A stretch of 64,000 nt of DNA from Flavobacterium cerinum (GTDB lineage Bacteria > Bacteroidota > Bacteroidia > Flavobacteriales > Flavobacteriaceae). Both the position numbers and the translations under genes were made by a program. The notes beneath the pieces were generated by a model that was not told the DNA's origin, did no database searches, and saw only the letters and a program-made list of their open reading frames with translations. Shown in pieces: positions 9,122 through 18,305 of the stretch; the stretch's first letter is position 1, and each line of letters opens with the position of its first letter. The stretch lies in assembly GCF_004028155.1 (NCBI RefSeq), contig NZ_SBII01000011.1, positions 62,001 through 126,000 of the forward strand. Direction: 5' to 3'.

Positions 9122-10072
9122 CTAGAAAGTATAGCTAAGTCCTACACCAATCATTTGCTTAAGCTGTATTTTCGGACCTTCAGTAAGCTGAACGCCGGCA
9201 ACTTCTCTTTTCGATTTAATATCATCGTCATAGATCATATGCATGCCAATGTTTGCTTTTACATACTCGTTAACGGTAAGGTCAAGCTGCAATTGCCAGT
9301 CTACATCTACATTTCCAAAGTTGTTAAGATAATCGGTATAAAGTGTTACGCGGTTGTCGAGCATAATATTGGTGAATATCTGTCTTTTAAACTGATTGGT
9401 TATTAATATACCTACCTCTGTTCTTGAGTTTTTACCATGTCTTAAGATGTTTCCGTTTTCATCTTTAATTGCTGCATCTACCCCAAATGCACCCTGATCG
9501 GCTAGCGTGTTATTTAAAACCAAAGTAGTTTTATTCGTTAATGGAGAGAAATAAGCGTTGAATCCAAGGTCTTTACGAATGTATTCTGTACCAACCCCTA
9601 GAAAGATATAGGCCGGAGAGAAAGGTCCTGAGATCTCATTTACAGTATTTGGATAAGAATAACCATTAGAGAACTGAGTCTTAAAGTTAAATTTAGCACT
9701 ATAATACCAATGAGATACAGTATCATTTCGGTAACCAAAGGTTGAGTTTAACTCTACCTGGTCATCTGTTTTTCGGGTTGACTGGCCTTCCTGCCTGTTA
9801 AGTCCGTATTTCAGGATAAGTTCATTGTTCCAGTCCATGTTTCCTTTTGTATATCTTCTTATAAAAGCACCTTTTACAAGACCGGCAACCGAGTTATTAC
9901 CACCTACGCTCCAGTTTACAAACGCGATCTGGTTAATGTCAAATCCCACTCTGTTTGTTTTTTCCCAATAGGTAATGGAGTCAGGAAGGGTAGTGGTTAC
10001 TATTACTTGTGCTTTTGATACTTGGGTAAAGGCAATAAACAGCGATGCCATAAATAAGGCTCTCAATTTCAT
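9122..10072 (-). CDS. DUF3078 domain-containing protein, predicted outer-membrane beta-barrel
   Basis: The 316-residue protein starts with a signal peptide (MKLRALFMASLFIAFTQVSKA). An N-terminal segment (NRVGFDINQIAFVNWSVGGNNS split after NQ) is typical of DUF3078. The rest is rich in alternating aromatic and polar residues and ends in a C-terminal phenylalanine (GVGLSYTF), as outer-membrane barrels do. The ATG at 10072 is preferred over a start 13 codons upstream because only the shorter form begins directly with a signal peptide. It lies 43 bases downstream of dxs on the same strand, a pairing often seen in Flavobacteriaceae. Function is unknown. Confidence 0.85.
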   Translation of the reverse strand: MKLRALFMASLFIAFTQVSKAQVIVTTTLPDSITYWEKTNRVGFDINQIAFVNWSVGGNNSVAGLVKGAFIRRYTKGNMDWNNELILKYGLNRQEGQSTRKTDDQVELNSTFGYRNDTVSHWYYSAKFNFKTQFSNGYSYPNTVNEISGPFSPAYIFLGVGTEYIRKDLGFNAYFSPLTNKTTLVLNNTLADQGAFGVDAAIKDENGNILRHGKNSRTEVGILITNQFKRQIFTNIMLDNRVTLYTDYLNNFGNVDVDWQLQLDLTVNEYVKANIGMHMIYDDDIKSKREVAGVQLTEGPKIQLKQMIGVGLSYTF

Positions 10073-10115
10073 TCTAACAGTTTTTTGGAAATTTTTTGCA
10101 AAAGTCGGCATTTTT

Positions 10116-11885
10116 TCAGTATCCCGAAAAAATATCTTTAAGACTATTAACGTCTATGCCGCAGTAATGTTGTAGCTGGATTACCGTCCCGTGTTCAATA
10201 AAAGTATCAGGGATTCCTAAAGTGTTTATTTTCAGTATGTAATTGTGTTTTGTGGCAAAAGCAGAAATGCTGCCGCCAAAACCCCCAATAACAGTTCCGT
10301 CTTCAATTGTGATGATTTCTTTGTGTTTAGTAAAGATTTCATGCAGTAAAACTTCATCTAATGGCTTAATAAAGGCAAAATCATAATGCGAAAATAAATC
10401 GGCATTATCAATTTGAGTCAATGCTTTTATAACATTGTTACCTATAGTTCCGGTAGAGAGTACTGCAACTTTAGATCCTGTAGATAATTGTTGTGCTTTA
10501 CCGATTTCGATAACTTCAAATGGTTTTCGCCAGTTGGTGTTTTCACCTCTGCCTCTCGGATAGCGAATTGCGATAGGATGCTTCAGTCCTAATTGTGCCG
10601 TATAAAGGATATTGCGAAGGGCAATTTCGTTTAAAGGAGCATAGATAATAAGATTAGGAATGCAGTTAAGGTAAGCGATATCAAAAACACCATGATGGGT
10701 TGCACCATCTTCTCCTACAAGTCCACCCCTGTCTAAGCAGAAAATAACAGGCAGGTTTTGTAATGCTACATCATGAATAACCTGGTCGTAAGCACGTTGT
10801 AAAAAGGTTGAGTATATGTTACAGTACACTACCATTCCCTGTGTCGCCATTCCGGCGGCCAGAGTAACAGCATGCTGTTCGGCAATACCTACATCCAGTG
10901 CTCTTTTGGGGAAAGCTTCCATCATGAATTTCATGGAACTGCCCGATGGCATAGCAGGAGTGATGCCTATAATTTTATTATTTTTTTTGGCAAGTTCAAC
11001 CAACGTAATCCCGAAAACATCCTGGTATTTAGGCGGAAGATTTTCATCGGCTATAGCCAAAACTTCTCCGGTAATTTTATCAAATTTTCCTGGAGCATGG
11101 TATTTAACCTGATCTTCTTCGGCTTGGCGTAAACCCTTGCCTTTTGTTGTAATGATATGAAGGAAACGAGGTCCTTTTTTATTTTTAAGGCGTTCGAGTT
11201 CTTTTAGTAATGTAGGCAGATCGTGACCATCAATAGGACCACTATAATCAAAATTCAAGGATTTGATCATGTTATTTTGCGGCGGATTCTTACCTTCTTT
11301 AACCTGAGTGAGGTAGTGCTTAAGTGCACCTACGCTTGGATCTATACCTATAGCATTGTCGTTAAGTATCACAAGTAGGTTGGCGTCGGTAACACCGGCA
11401 TGGTTTAAACCTTCAAATGCCATACCTGATGCTATAGAAGCATCGCCTATAACAGCAATATGATTTTTGTTTGTGTCGCCTTTTAATTGTGAGGCTATTG
11501 CCATTCCTAATGCTGCAGAAATTGAGGTACTGGAGTGCCCGGTGCCAAACGTGTCATACTCACTTTCTCTTCGGTTAGGAAAACCGCTAATACCGCCCAA
11601 TTGACGATTGGTGTCAAAATTATCTTTACGCCCGGTGAGTATTTTGTGCCCGTATGCCTGATGGCCTACATCCCAAACCAATTGATCATCGGGAGTGTTG
11701 AATATATAATGCAGTGCAATGGTAAGTTCTACTACGCCAAGACTGGCGCCAAGGTGCCCTTCTTTAACAGAGACCACGTCGATAATAAAACGGCGCAGTT
11801 CGGCAGCCAGTTGAGGCAGCTGTTCGGGTCTTAGTGTTCTAAGTTGTTTTGGGTCGTTTATATTGTCAAGTAAATTGCCTTTCAT
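10116..11885 (-). CDS. dxs: 1-deoxy-D-xylulose-5-phosphate synthase
   Basis: Dxs condenses pyruvate and glyceraldehyde 3-phosphate in a thiamine-diphosphate-dependent reaction, the first step of the MEP isoprenoid pathway. Visible motifs include the N-terminal ThDP region (LVWDVGHQAYGHKILTGR), GHSSTSISAALGMA, the metal-binding GDASIASGMAFEGLNHAG segment, and the transketolase pyrimidine-binding part (GIAEQHAVTLAAGMA). The predicted length of 589 residues is normal for Bacteroidota, shorter than the 620 of E. coli. The start is placed at 11885 (MKGNLLDNI). An upstream alternative at 11906 would fall inside the promoter -7 box. Confidence 0.96.
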   Translation of the reverse strand: MKGNLLDNINDPKQLRTLRPEQLPQLAAELRRFIIDVVSVKEGHLGASLGVVELTIALHYIFNTPDDQLVWDVGHQAYGHKILTGRKDNFDTNRQLGGISGFPNRRESEYDTFGTGHSSTSISAALGMAIASQLKGDTNKNHIAVIGDASIASGMAFEGLNHAGVTDANLLVILNDNAIGIDPSVGALKHYLTQVKEGKNPPQNNMIKSLNFDYSGPIDGHDLPTLLKELERLKNKKGPRFLHIITTKGKGLRQAEEDQVKYHAPGKFDKITGEVLAIADENLPPKYQDVFGITLVELAKKNNKIIGITPAMPSGSSMKFMMEAFPKRALDVGIAEQHAVTLAAGMATQGMVVYCNIYSTFLQRAYDQVIHDVALQNLPVIFCLDRGGLVGEDGATHHGVFDIAYLNCIPNLIIYAPLNEIALRNILYTAQLGLKHPIAIRYPRGRGENTNWRKPFEVIEIGKAQQLSTGSKVAVLSTGTIGNNVIKALTQIDNADLFSHYDFAFIKPLDEVLLHEIFTKHKEIITIEDGTVIGGFGGSISAFATKHNYILKINTLGIPDTFIEHGTVIQLQHYCGIDVNSLKDIFSGY

Positions 11886-11903
11886 TATCATTATTGCGAG
11901 CAG

Positions 11904-11911
11904 CAAATTTA
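11904..11911 (-). promoter_or_regulatory. Promoter -7 element for dxs
   Basis: On the minus strand the sequence reads TAAATTTG, an exact TAnnTTTG match 18 bases upstream of the chosen dxs start. A clear -33 element was not found. Confidence 0.5.
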
Positions 11912-12050
11912 CAATATATTACTTATACCGTTGTCATTCCTTTTTAGTATTGGCACATGACTTATCTTAATCGTCCCGAAAGGGCTATGCATATAACTTT
12001 TCTTGTTATAATTTATGATTTTCTTGATAATCAATTTGTAATCATAATCG

Positions 12051-12058
12051 TATTTTTG
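12051..12058 (+). promoter_or_regulatory. Promoter -7 element for tadA
   Basis: TATTTTTG matches TAnnTTTG exactly and ends 5 bases before the tadA ATG, suggesting a leaderless message. A TTG at 12024-12026 could be the -33 element with a 24-base spacer. Confidence 0.5.
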
Positions 12059-12063
12059 TCGGC

Positions 12064-12507
12064 ATGGAAAACATCTTTACCGACGAGTATTTTATGAAGA
12101 AGGCGCTGCAGGAGGCAGAGACAGCATTTGATAAAGGAGAAATACCCGTAGGAGCACTTGTTGTTATAGATAACAGGGTAATCGCAAAAACCCATAATCT
12201 TACAGAATTATTGCATGATGTTACCGCTCATGCTGAAATGCAGGCCATAACGGCAGCGGCAAATTTTATTGGCGGCAAGTATCTTACTGGCTGTACGCTT
12301 TATGTAACACTCGAACCTTGCCAGATGTGTGCCGGGGCCTTGTACTGGAGTCAGGTATCTAAAGTAGTTTTTGGAGCTTCCGATGATCATAGAGGCTACA
12401 GGGTAATGGGTACAAAGCTGCACCCAAAGACAGAAGTTGTAAGCGGTATTCTGGGTGAAGAATGTTCTGTTTTAGTGAAAGAATTTTTCAAAAAAAGAAG
12501 AAAGTAA
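12064..12507 (+). CDS. tadA: tRNA-specific adenosine deaminase (TadA-type nucleoside deaminase)
   Basis: TadA converts adenosine-34 to inosine in tRNA. The 147-residue protein has the zinc site and catalytic glutamate of the cytidine/deoxycytidylate deaminase fold: H56-A-E58 (HAEMQAI) and P-C86-x-x-C89 (EPCQMCAGAL). The family features GEIPVGALVV and NLTELLHDVTAHAE are present. The C-terminal SxLVKEFFKKRRK-like helix is typical of TadA, so a generic guanine or cytosine deaminase is less likely. It is divergently transcribed from dxs and has a terminator 8 bases after the stop. Confidence 0.92.
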   Translation: MENIFTDEYFMKKALQEAETAFDKGEIPVGALVVIDNRVIAKTHNLTELLHDVTAHAEMQAITAAANFIGGKYLTGCTLYVTLEPCQMCAGALYWSQVSKVVFGASDDHRGYRVMGTKLHPKTEVVSGILGEECSVLVKEFFKKRRK

Positions 12508-12514
12508 TATTTTG

Positions 12515-12540
12515 AAAGCCAACGTGTTGTTGGCTTTTTT
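12515..12540 (+). terminator. Terminator after tadA
   Basis: AAAGCCAAC and GTTGGCTTT form a perfect 9-bp stem with a 5-base loop, ending in a T-run. Confidence 0.85.
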
Positions 12541-12663
12541 GCGTATTTTTAAAATAGTTTAAATATACATTGGTTTCACTGCAATAATTGAAAGATATTA
12601 TCAGTTATAGCGTGAAAATATAAACACATAATTAATTTTTTAACCTTAACACGGCCAAACCTT

Positions 12664-15600
12664 ATGAAAACCCTTAGACTGATCCTGTTCTTTGCAGTTA
12701 TCGCTTCGCTGTTACCTTCCTGTTCTAAAGAGTCCGGGAAAGATTTCGATTCAGACTATACCCTGTATAGGGAATATATTACCAGCTTTTCTTCGGGTAT
12801 CATTTCAACAAAGGCCGACATTCAGGTAGGGCTTGCCTTTACTAAAAAAGAATGGCAGGTGAACCAGGAATTGGATGAGGATTATTTTAGCATTTCGCCA
12901 TCGGTAGATGGTAAAGTGGTGTTCCTTGCGGATAATACGATTGCTTTCCGTCCGGCAAAAAAACTGGATGAAGATACAGAGTACCGTGTAACACTACACC
13001 TCTCTAAATTTATAAAAGTACCTAACACTTTAAACGATTTTAAGTTTAGGATAAAAACCATAAAGCAGGACTTTTTAGTTACTACTCAGGATCTGCAATC
13101 GTATAACAGAGATTCGCAGTTTCTTAATTGTACACTTAAAACCAGCGACCAGATGGATATCGCTACTGCCCGAAAAATTGTTACGGCAGAGCAGGATGGT
13201 AAACCATTGAGTATTCGTTTTGACGACATTGCAGGTACTGCTACCGAATTCCATTTTATAGTAGATAAAATAAACAGAAAAGTTAAGAACGGTATTATAA
13301 CAATTCATTGGAATGGAAACTCCGTAGGGATCGATAAGCAGGATTCGATGGATTTTGAAATTCCGGGGAAAGATAATTTTAAAGTGATCAGCCTTTCGGC
13401 AGAAATGAGAGATAACCAAACGTTATTGATCAATTTCTCTGACCCTCTTAGAAAAGATCAGGATTTTTCAGGTCTTGTTGCTGTAGAAAGTGTACAAAAC
13501 CTTAGGTATGCTGTAGATGGAAACCTGCTAAAAGTGTTCTTTGCAGAGCCGATTAACGGTAATTTTATGGTAGAGGTCTTTCAGGGAATAGAAAGTATTG
13601 ATGGCTATAAGACTAAGAAAACACATTCTGAAAAAGTACTTTTTGAACAAATGAGACCGGAAGTTCGTTTTATAAAAAGCGGAACGATTCTCCCGGCATC
13701 GAGTAATCTTAAGATCAATTTCGAAGCCGTAAACCTTAGTAATGTAGATGTTAAGGTATACCGTGTATTCGAAAATAATGTGATGCAGTTTTTACAGCAA
13801 AACGAACTGAATGGTGGTTACAGCATGCGAAATGTAGCATTGCCGGTTGCTAAAAAGAAACTGGTACTTAATAGTGACAAGCTGCTGAATTATGGCAAAT
13901 GGAATGCTTATGCGCTTGATTTGTCTACATTAATTATACCAGAACCGGGTGCTATTTACAGAGTAGAGATGTCGATTAAAAAAGCATATTCGCTTTATAA
14001 ATGTGATGAAGCATCTAATGTACAGCAAACTGCAGATGAACCGGAAGAAGATGAGGATGAAGAAGAAGAACAGGACTATTCTGAATATGAAGACTACGAT
14101 TATTACCCATACAATTACGATTGGGATCAAAGAGAAAACGCGTGTAGCAGCTCTTATTTTTATGACAGGAAAATCGCGACTAATGTTTTAGCAAGCGACC
14201 TGGGTGTTATTGCCAAAAGAGGAGTTAACAACAATTATTTCTTTGCTGTAACCAGTATTACAACTACAGCTCCTGTAGTTGGAGCTAAAATTGAAATTTA
14301 TAATTTCCAACGTCAAAAATTGGGATCGGCAGTAACAGGAGCCGAAGGAACAGTAAGTTTTACAACTGGTAAAGGCGGCTTTTTTGCGATCATTAAAAAA
14401 GACAACAATACTACCTATGTTAAGCTGTATGATGGTAATTCTAAATCAGTGAGCAGTTTCGATGTAGATGGTACTCAGTTGGTAAAAGGGCTTAAAGGGT
14501 ATATTTATGGAGAAAGAGGAGTGTGGCGTCCTGGTGACACCTTATTCTTAGGGTTCATCCTTAACGATAAAGCGGCTAAACTACCGGCAACGCACCCTGT
14601 GAAATTAAGATTGAGCGACCCTAATGGTAAAATGGTATTTGAGGCAGTACAAACCTACAACCAGAAAAACCACTTTAAATTTATTGTACCTACACAGGCA
14701 GCAGCTATTACAGGAAACTGGGAGGCTAAAGTGTCTATTGGTGGAGCGCATTTTTACAAGGGAATCAAAATAGAAACGATTAAGCCAAACAGGCTCAAAA
14801 TAAAAAACAGCTTTGATGGTAAAACCATTTCGGCGACTGCCAAAAATACAGGAACAGTACAGGTAATGTGGCTTCACGGAGCTATAGCGAAAGACCTTAA
14901 GGTAGAGATGCAGGCCAAGTTCCTTAAACAGACAACTACATTTAAAGGATATTTAAACTATGTTTTTGATGACCCTGCACAGGATTTTAGCAGTGAAGAG
15001 GTAAATATGTTCTCGGGGAAAACAGATGATAACGGTGCTGCTGTAGTTACGCTTCAGCCAAAACTGCAATCGCGTGCACCGGGTATGCTTAAAACCGCAA
15101 TTATTACTAAGGCTTACGAAAAAGGAGGCGATTTTAGTACCGATGTGGTTACAGCTTCTTATTCGCCTTATGATACTTATGTGGGTGTAAAAAGACCTGA
15201 AGGTAATAAATATGGTATGCTGGAAACAGGTAAAGCTAACCGTTTTGATCTTGCTACGGTAAATGAAAAAGGACAGCCTAAAGCATCCCGAACACTGGAA
15301 GTAAAAGTATATAAGGTAGACTGGCGCTGGTGGTGGGATCAATCCAATAATGGAGCATCATCGTACAGCTCAGCCATGACCAATACCCCATTTTATACAC
15401 AACATGTAACTACAAACGCGGCAGGTAAAGCATCATTCAGCTTTGCAACGGGTGAAGATCAGTGGGGCAGGTACCTGGTGCGTGTCACTGATATTCAGGG
15501 CGGACACTCTGCAGGAGAAACAGTGCTTATAGATTATCCATACTGGTCAGGGCGTACCCGTAATAACGGAGGTCAGGATGCTGCTATGCTTATGTTTAGT

Positions 15601-18174
15601 GCAAATAAAGAGAAATATGCCGTAGGCGAAAAAGCAACAATATCATTCCCTTCCAGCGAAGGAGGCCGTGCTTTAATTTCACTAGAGAACGGATCTAAAG
15701 TAGTGCAGACGTACTGGGCACAAACTAAAAAAGGTGAAACCCAGATCGATATTCCGATAACGGCAAAAATGGCGCCTAATGTGTACATACATATTACACT
15801 AATACAACCACACGCGACTACGTTAAATGATTCGCCTATACGTTTGTATGGTATCATTCCTATTGAAGTTGTAGATAAGAATACGATTCTGCAGCCTCAG
15901 ATAGTTATGCCTGCCGTATTGAGGCCTGAGCAGAAAACTACAATAAAAGTAAATGAGAAATCGGGCAAACCGATGACTTATACACTGGCAATTGTAGATG
16001 ACGGGCTACTTGATCTTACCCGATTTAAAACACCAAATGCCTGGGATAGTTTCTTTGCTAAAGAAGCATTGGGTGTAAAAACATGGGATATCTATGACGA
16101 TGTTATAGGTGCTTATGGAGGTAAGGTAAACCAAGTATTCAGTATCGGTGGTGATGCCGATCTTGGCGGAGGACAGGCTAAAAAAGCCAATCGCTTTAAA
16201 CCGGTGGTTGTGTTCTTGGGTCCGTTTACAGTAGGAAAAGGAGAAACAAGGATACATGAGATTAAACTGCCTAAATATGTAGGGTCTGTTCGTACTATGG
16301 TTGTTGCAGCAAATACCGATTTAGGTGCTTATGGCAGTGCCGAAAAAACAACCCCGGTAAGAAGTCCGTTAATGCTGTTAGCATCGTTACCTAGAAAGAT
16401 AACCTCTAAAGAAAAAGTAACTCTTCCGGTAACCATTTTTGCAATGGAGAACCAAATCAAGAATGTAACGTTACAGGTAAAAACGAATAACGGAATTAAG
16501 GTAATTGGAGCATCAACGCAGTCGGTGAGTTTTGCTCGTCCTGATGAGAAGATCGCTTATTTTGATCTTGAAGTAAGTGATGTAACCGGTATTGGTAAAG
16601 TGACGGTTACGGCAACATCCGGTAAAGAAAAAGCCAGCTATGATGTAGAGTTAGATATCACGAATCCAAATCCGGTAACCCAAAATTATAAGGAACTGGT
16701 ATTAGAACCTGGTAAAACAGGAACGATAAACTGGGCTTCTTTTGGTGTAGCAGGCAGTAATGTGGCAAGGCTGGAAGTTTCTTCATTCCCGTCTATAGAC
16801 TTTAACCGCAGGCTGGATTATTTAATACAATATCCTCACGGCTGTTTAGAGCAGGTAACATCGGGTGTATTCCCGCAGTTGTATCTGGCTGATATTGCTG
16901 ATATTGATCTTTCGAGAAAGCAAAAAATACAGGTAAACGTTACGGCAGGAATCCAGAAGTTATCCCAATACCAAGTAGCAGATGGAGGATTTGCTTACTG
17001 GCCGGGTAATAACACTCCTGATGACTGGGGATCGAGCTATGTGGGGCACTTCTTTATAGAAGCGGAGAAAAAAGGATATGCATTACCATTAAATTCAAAA
17101 AGGCAATGGCTGCAATACCAGCAAAAAACAGCAAGACAGTGGCGTTATAATAGTGGCTACAGGAACGATTTTGCTCAGGCATATCGTTTGTATACACTGG
17201 CATTGGCAGGCGCACCGGATCTTTCATCGATGAACAGATTAAGAGAAACTCCGGGATTGTCTAACGAATCTAAATTAAGACTGGCTGCTGCTTATGCATT
17301 GGCTGGCCAAAAAACGGTAGGTCAGCAATTGCTCAACCAGAGTAGTCTTGATGCCGAAAATAATGAGTACGGCTATTACTATTATGGTTCACCGGAACGT
17401 AACAGAGCTATGGCGCTGGAAACGCTTATTGTGTTAGGTCAAAAGGAAAAGGCGTTTACGTTAGCAAATAAACTGGCAAAGCAAATGTCTTCAGGAGAAT
17501 GGATGAGTACACAAACATCGGCTTACTGTTTGTATGCGATGTCTAAATTTGCTCAGGTGAATGGCTCAAAAGGAATCGATGTTACCTATACGAATAAAGG
17601 TAAGACGCAGACTATTAATACAGCCAAAACGTTTGCAGACAGGGTTCTTCAGATAAACGGAAATAATACCGTTTCGATCAAGAACAACAAAAAATCGACA
17701 CTGTATGTAAAAGTAGTTTACAGTGGTATACTTCCTGTTGGTGAAGAGCAAACGGCAGAACGCGGACTGGCAACTGGTATTACATTTAAAGACAGATCTG
17801 GTAATGTTATTAATCCTTCAGAACTTAGACAGGGTACCGAGTTTATAGCCGAAGTAACGATTCAGAATACCAAAAATGAATATGTAGAGAATGTGGCGCT
17901 TACACAGATCATTCCGTCAGGATGGGAAATTGTAAATACAAGGTTTACCGATTTTGGAAGCTTTGCAGAAAACAATGTAGACTATACAGATATAAGGGAT
18001 GACAGGACCAACTTCTACTTCCCACTTAAAGCGAATGAGACCAAAACATTTAGGGTTCTGCTAAACGCATCTTATCCGGGTAGCTATTACCTGCCGGGTG
18101 TACAGTGTGAAGCCATGTATGATAACTCGTTCTTTGCACGTACCCAAGGGCAGTGGGTTAGAGTAGTGCGATAA
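12664..18174 (+). CDS. Bacterial alpha-2-macroglobulin family lipoprotein with thioester motif
   Basis: The 1836-residue protein has a lipoprotein signal (LLPSC, C20) and the MG-domain array of bacterial alpha-2-macroglobulins. A strongly acidic, tyrosine-rich linker lies near residues 457-488. A bait-like central region is followed by the thioester motif C1394-L-E-Q (PHGCLEQ) and an alpha-alpha toroid TED domain. These proteins trap proteases covalently through the thioester and are thought to protect the envelope. The downstream gene encodes penicillin-binding protein 1C, the usual genetic partner. The periplasmic location follows from the lipobox; residue 2 after the cysteine is Ser, and surface or periplasmic sorting cannot be read with confidence in this phylum. 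Confidence 0.93.
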   Translation: MKTLRLILFFAVIASLLPSCSKESGKDFDSDYTLYREYITSFSSGIISTKADIQVGLAFTKKEWQVNQELDEDYFSISPSVDGKVVFLADNTIAFRPAKKLDEDTEYRVTLHLSKFIKVPNTLNDFKFRIKTIKQDFLVTTQDLQSYNRDSQFLNCTLKTSDQMDIATARKIVTAEQDGKPLSIRFDDIAGTATEFHFIVDKINRKVKNGIITIHWNGNSVGIDKQDSMDFEIPGKDNFKVISLSAEMRDNQTLLINFSDPLRKDQDFSGLVAVESVQNLRYAVDGNLLKVFFAEPINGNFMVEVFQGIESIDGYKTKKTHSEKVLFEQMRPEVRFIKSGTILPASSNLKINFEAVNLSNVDVKVYRVFENNVMQFLQQNELNGGYSMRNVALPVAKKKLVLNSDKLLNYGKWNAYALDLSTLIIPEPGAIYRVEMSIKKAYSLYKCDEASNVQQTADEPEEDEDEEEEQDYSEYEDYDYYPYNYDWDQRENACSSSYFYDRKIATNVLASDLGVIAKRGVNNNYFFAVTSITTTAPVVGAKIEIYNFQRQKLGSAVTGAEGTVSFTTGKGGFFAIIKKDNNTTYVKLYDGNSKSVSSFDVDGTQLVKGLKGYIYGERGVWRPGDTLFLGFILNDKAAKLPATHPVKLRLSDPNGKMVFEAVQTYNQKNHFKFIVPTQAAAITGNWEAKVSIGGAHFYKGIKIETIKPNRLKIKNSFDGKTISATAKNTGTVQVMWLHGAIAKDLKVEMQAKFLKQTTTFKGYLNYVFDDPAQDFSSEEVNMFSGKTDDNGAAVVTLQPKLQSRAPGMLKTAIITKAYEKGGDFSTDVVTASYSPYDTYVGVKRPEGNKYGMLETGKANRFDLATVNEKGQPKASRTLEVKVYKVDWRWWWDQSNNGASSYSSAMTNTPFYTQHVTTNAAGKASFSFATGEDQWGRYLVRVTDIQGGHSAGETVLIDYPYWSGRTRNNGGQDAAMLMFSANKEKYAVGEKATISFPSSEGGRALISLENGSKVVQTYWAQTKKGETQIDIPITAKMAPNVYIHITLIQPHATTLNDSPIRLYGIIPIEVVDKNTILQPQIVMPAVLRPEQKTTIKVNEKSGKPMTYTLAIVDDGLLDLTRFKTPNAWDSFFAKEALGVKTWDIYDDVIGAYGGKVNQVFSIGGDADLGGGQAKKANRFKPVVVFLGPFTVGKGETRIHEIKLPKYVGSVRTMVVAANTDLGAYGSAEKTTPVRSPLMLLASLPRKITSKEKVTLPVTIFAMENQIKNVTLQVKTNNGIKVIGASTQSVSFARPDEKIAYFDLEVSDVTGIGKVTVTATSGKEKASYDVELDITNPNPVTQNYKELVLEPGKTGTINWASFGVAGSNVARLEVSSFPSIDFNRRLDYLIQYPHGCLEQVTSGVFPQLYLADIADIDLSRKQKIQVNVTAGIQKLSQYQVADGGFAYWPGNNTPDDWGSSYVGHFFIEAEKKGYALPLNSKRQWLQYQQKTARQWRYNSGYRNDFAQAYRLYTLALAGAPDLSSMNRLRETPGLSNESKLRLAAAYALAGQKTVGQQLLNQSSLDAENNEYGYYYYGSPERNRAMALETLIVLGQKEKAFTLANKLAKQMSSGEWMSTQTSAYCLYAMSKFAQVNGSKGIDVTYTNKGKTQTINTAKTFADRVLQINGNNTVSIKNNKKSTLYVKVVYSGILPVGEEQTAERGLATGITFKDRSGNVINPSELRQGTEFIAEVTIQNTKNEYVENVALTQIIPSGWEIVNTRFTDFGSFAENNVDYTDIRDDRTNFYFPLKANETKTFRVLLNASYPGSYYLPGVQCEAMYDNSFFARTQGQWVRVVR

Positions 18175-18187
18175 TTTAGATTTTTTA

Positions 18188-18223
18188 AAACACCTGCAAG
18201 GTTAATTAGTTTTGCAGGTGTTT
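18188..18223 (+). terminator. Hairpin between the A2M gene and pbpC
   Basis: AAACACCTGCAA and TTGCAGGTGTTT form a perfect 12-bp stem with a 12-base loop. The trailing sequence is only weakly T-rich, so it may attenuate rather than fully terminate before pbpC. Confidence 0.6.
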
Positions 18224-18305
18224 ATATACAGAATATTTAAGGTGACTATAACACCCTTGAATCTTGTTTCTTTTGTTTTAATACATAAGATCAGGAAGCA
18301 CAATC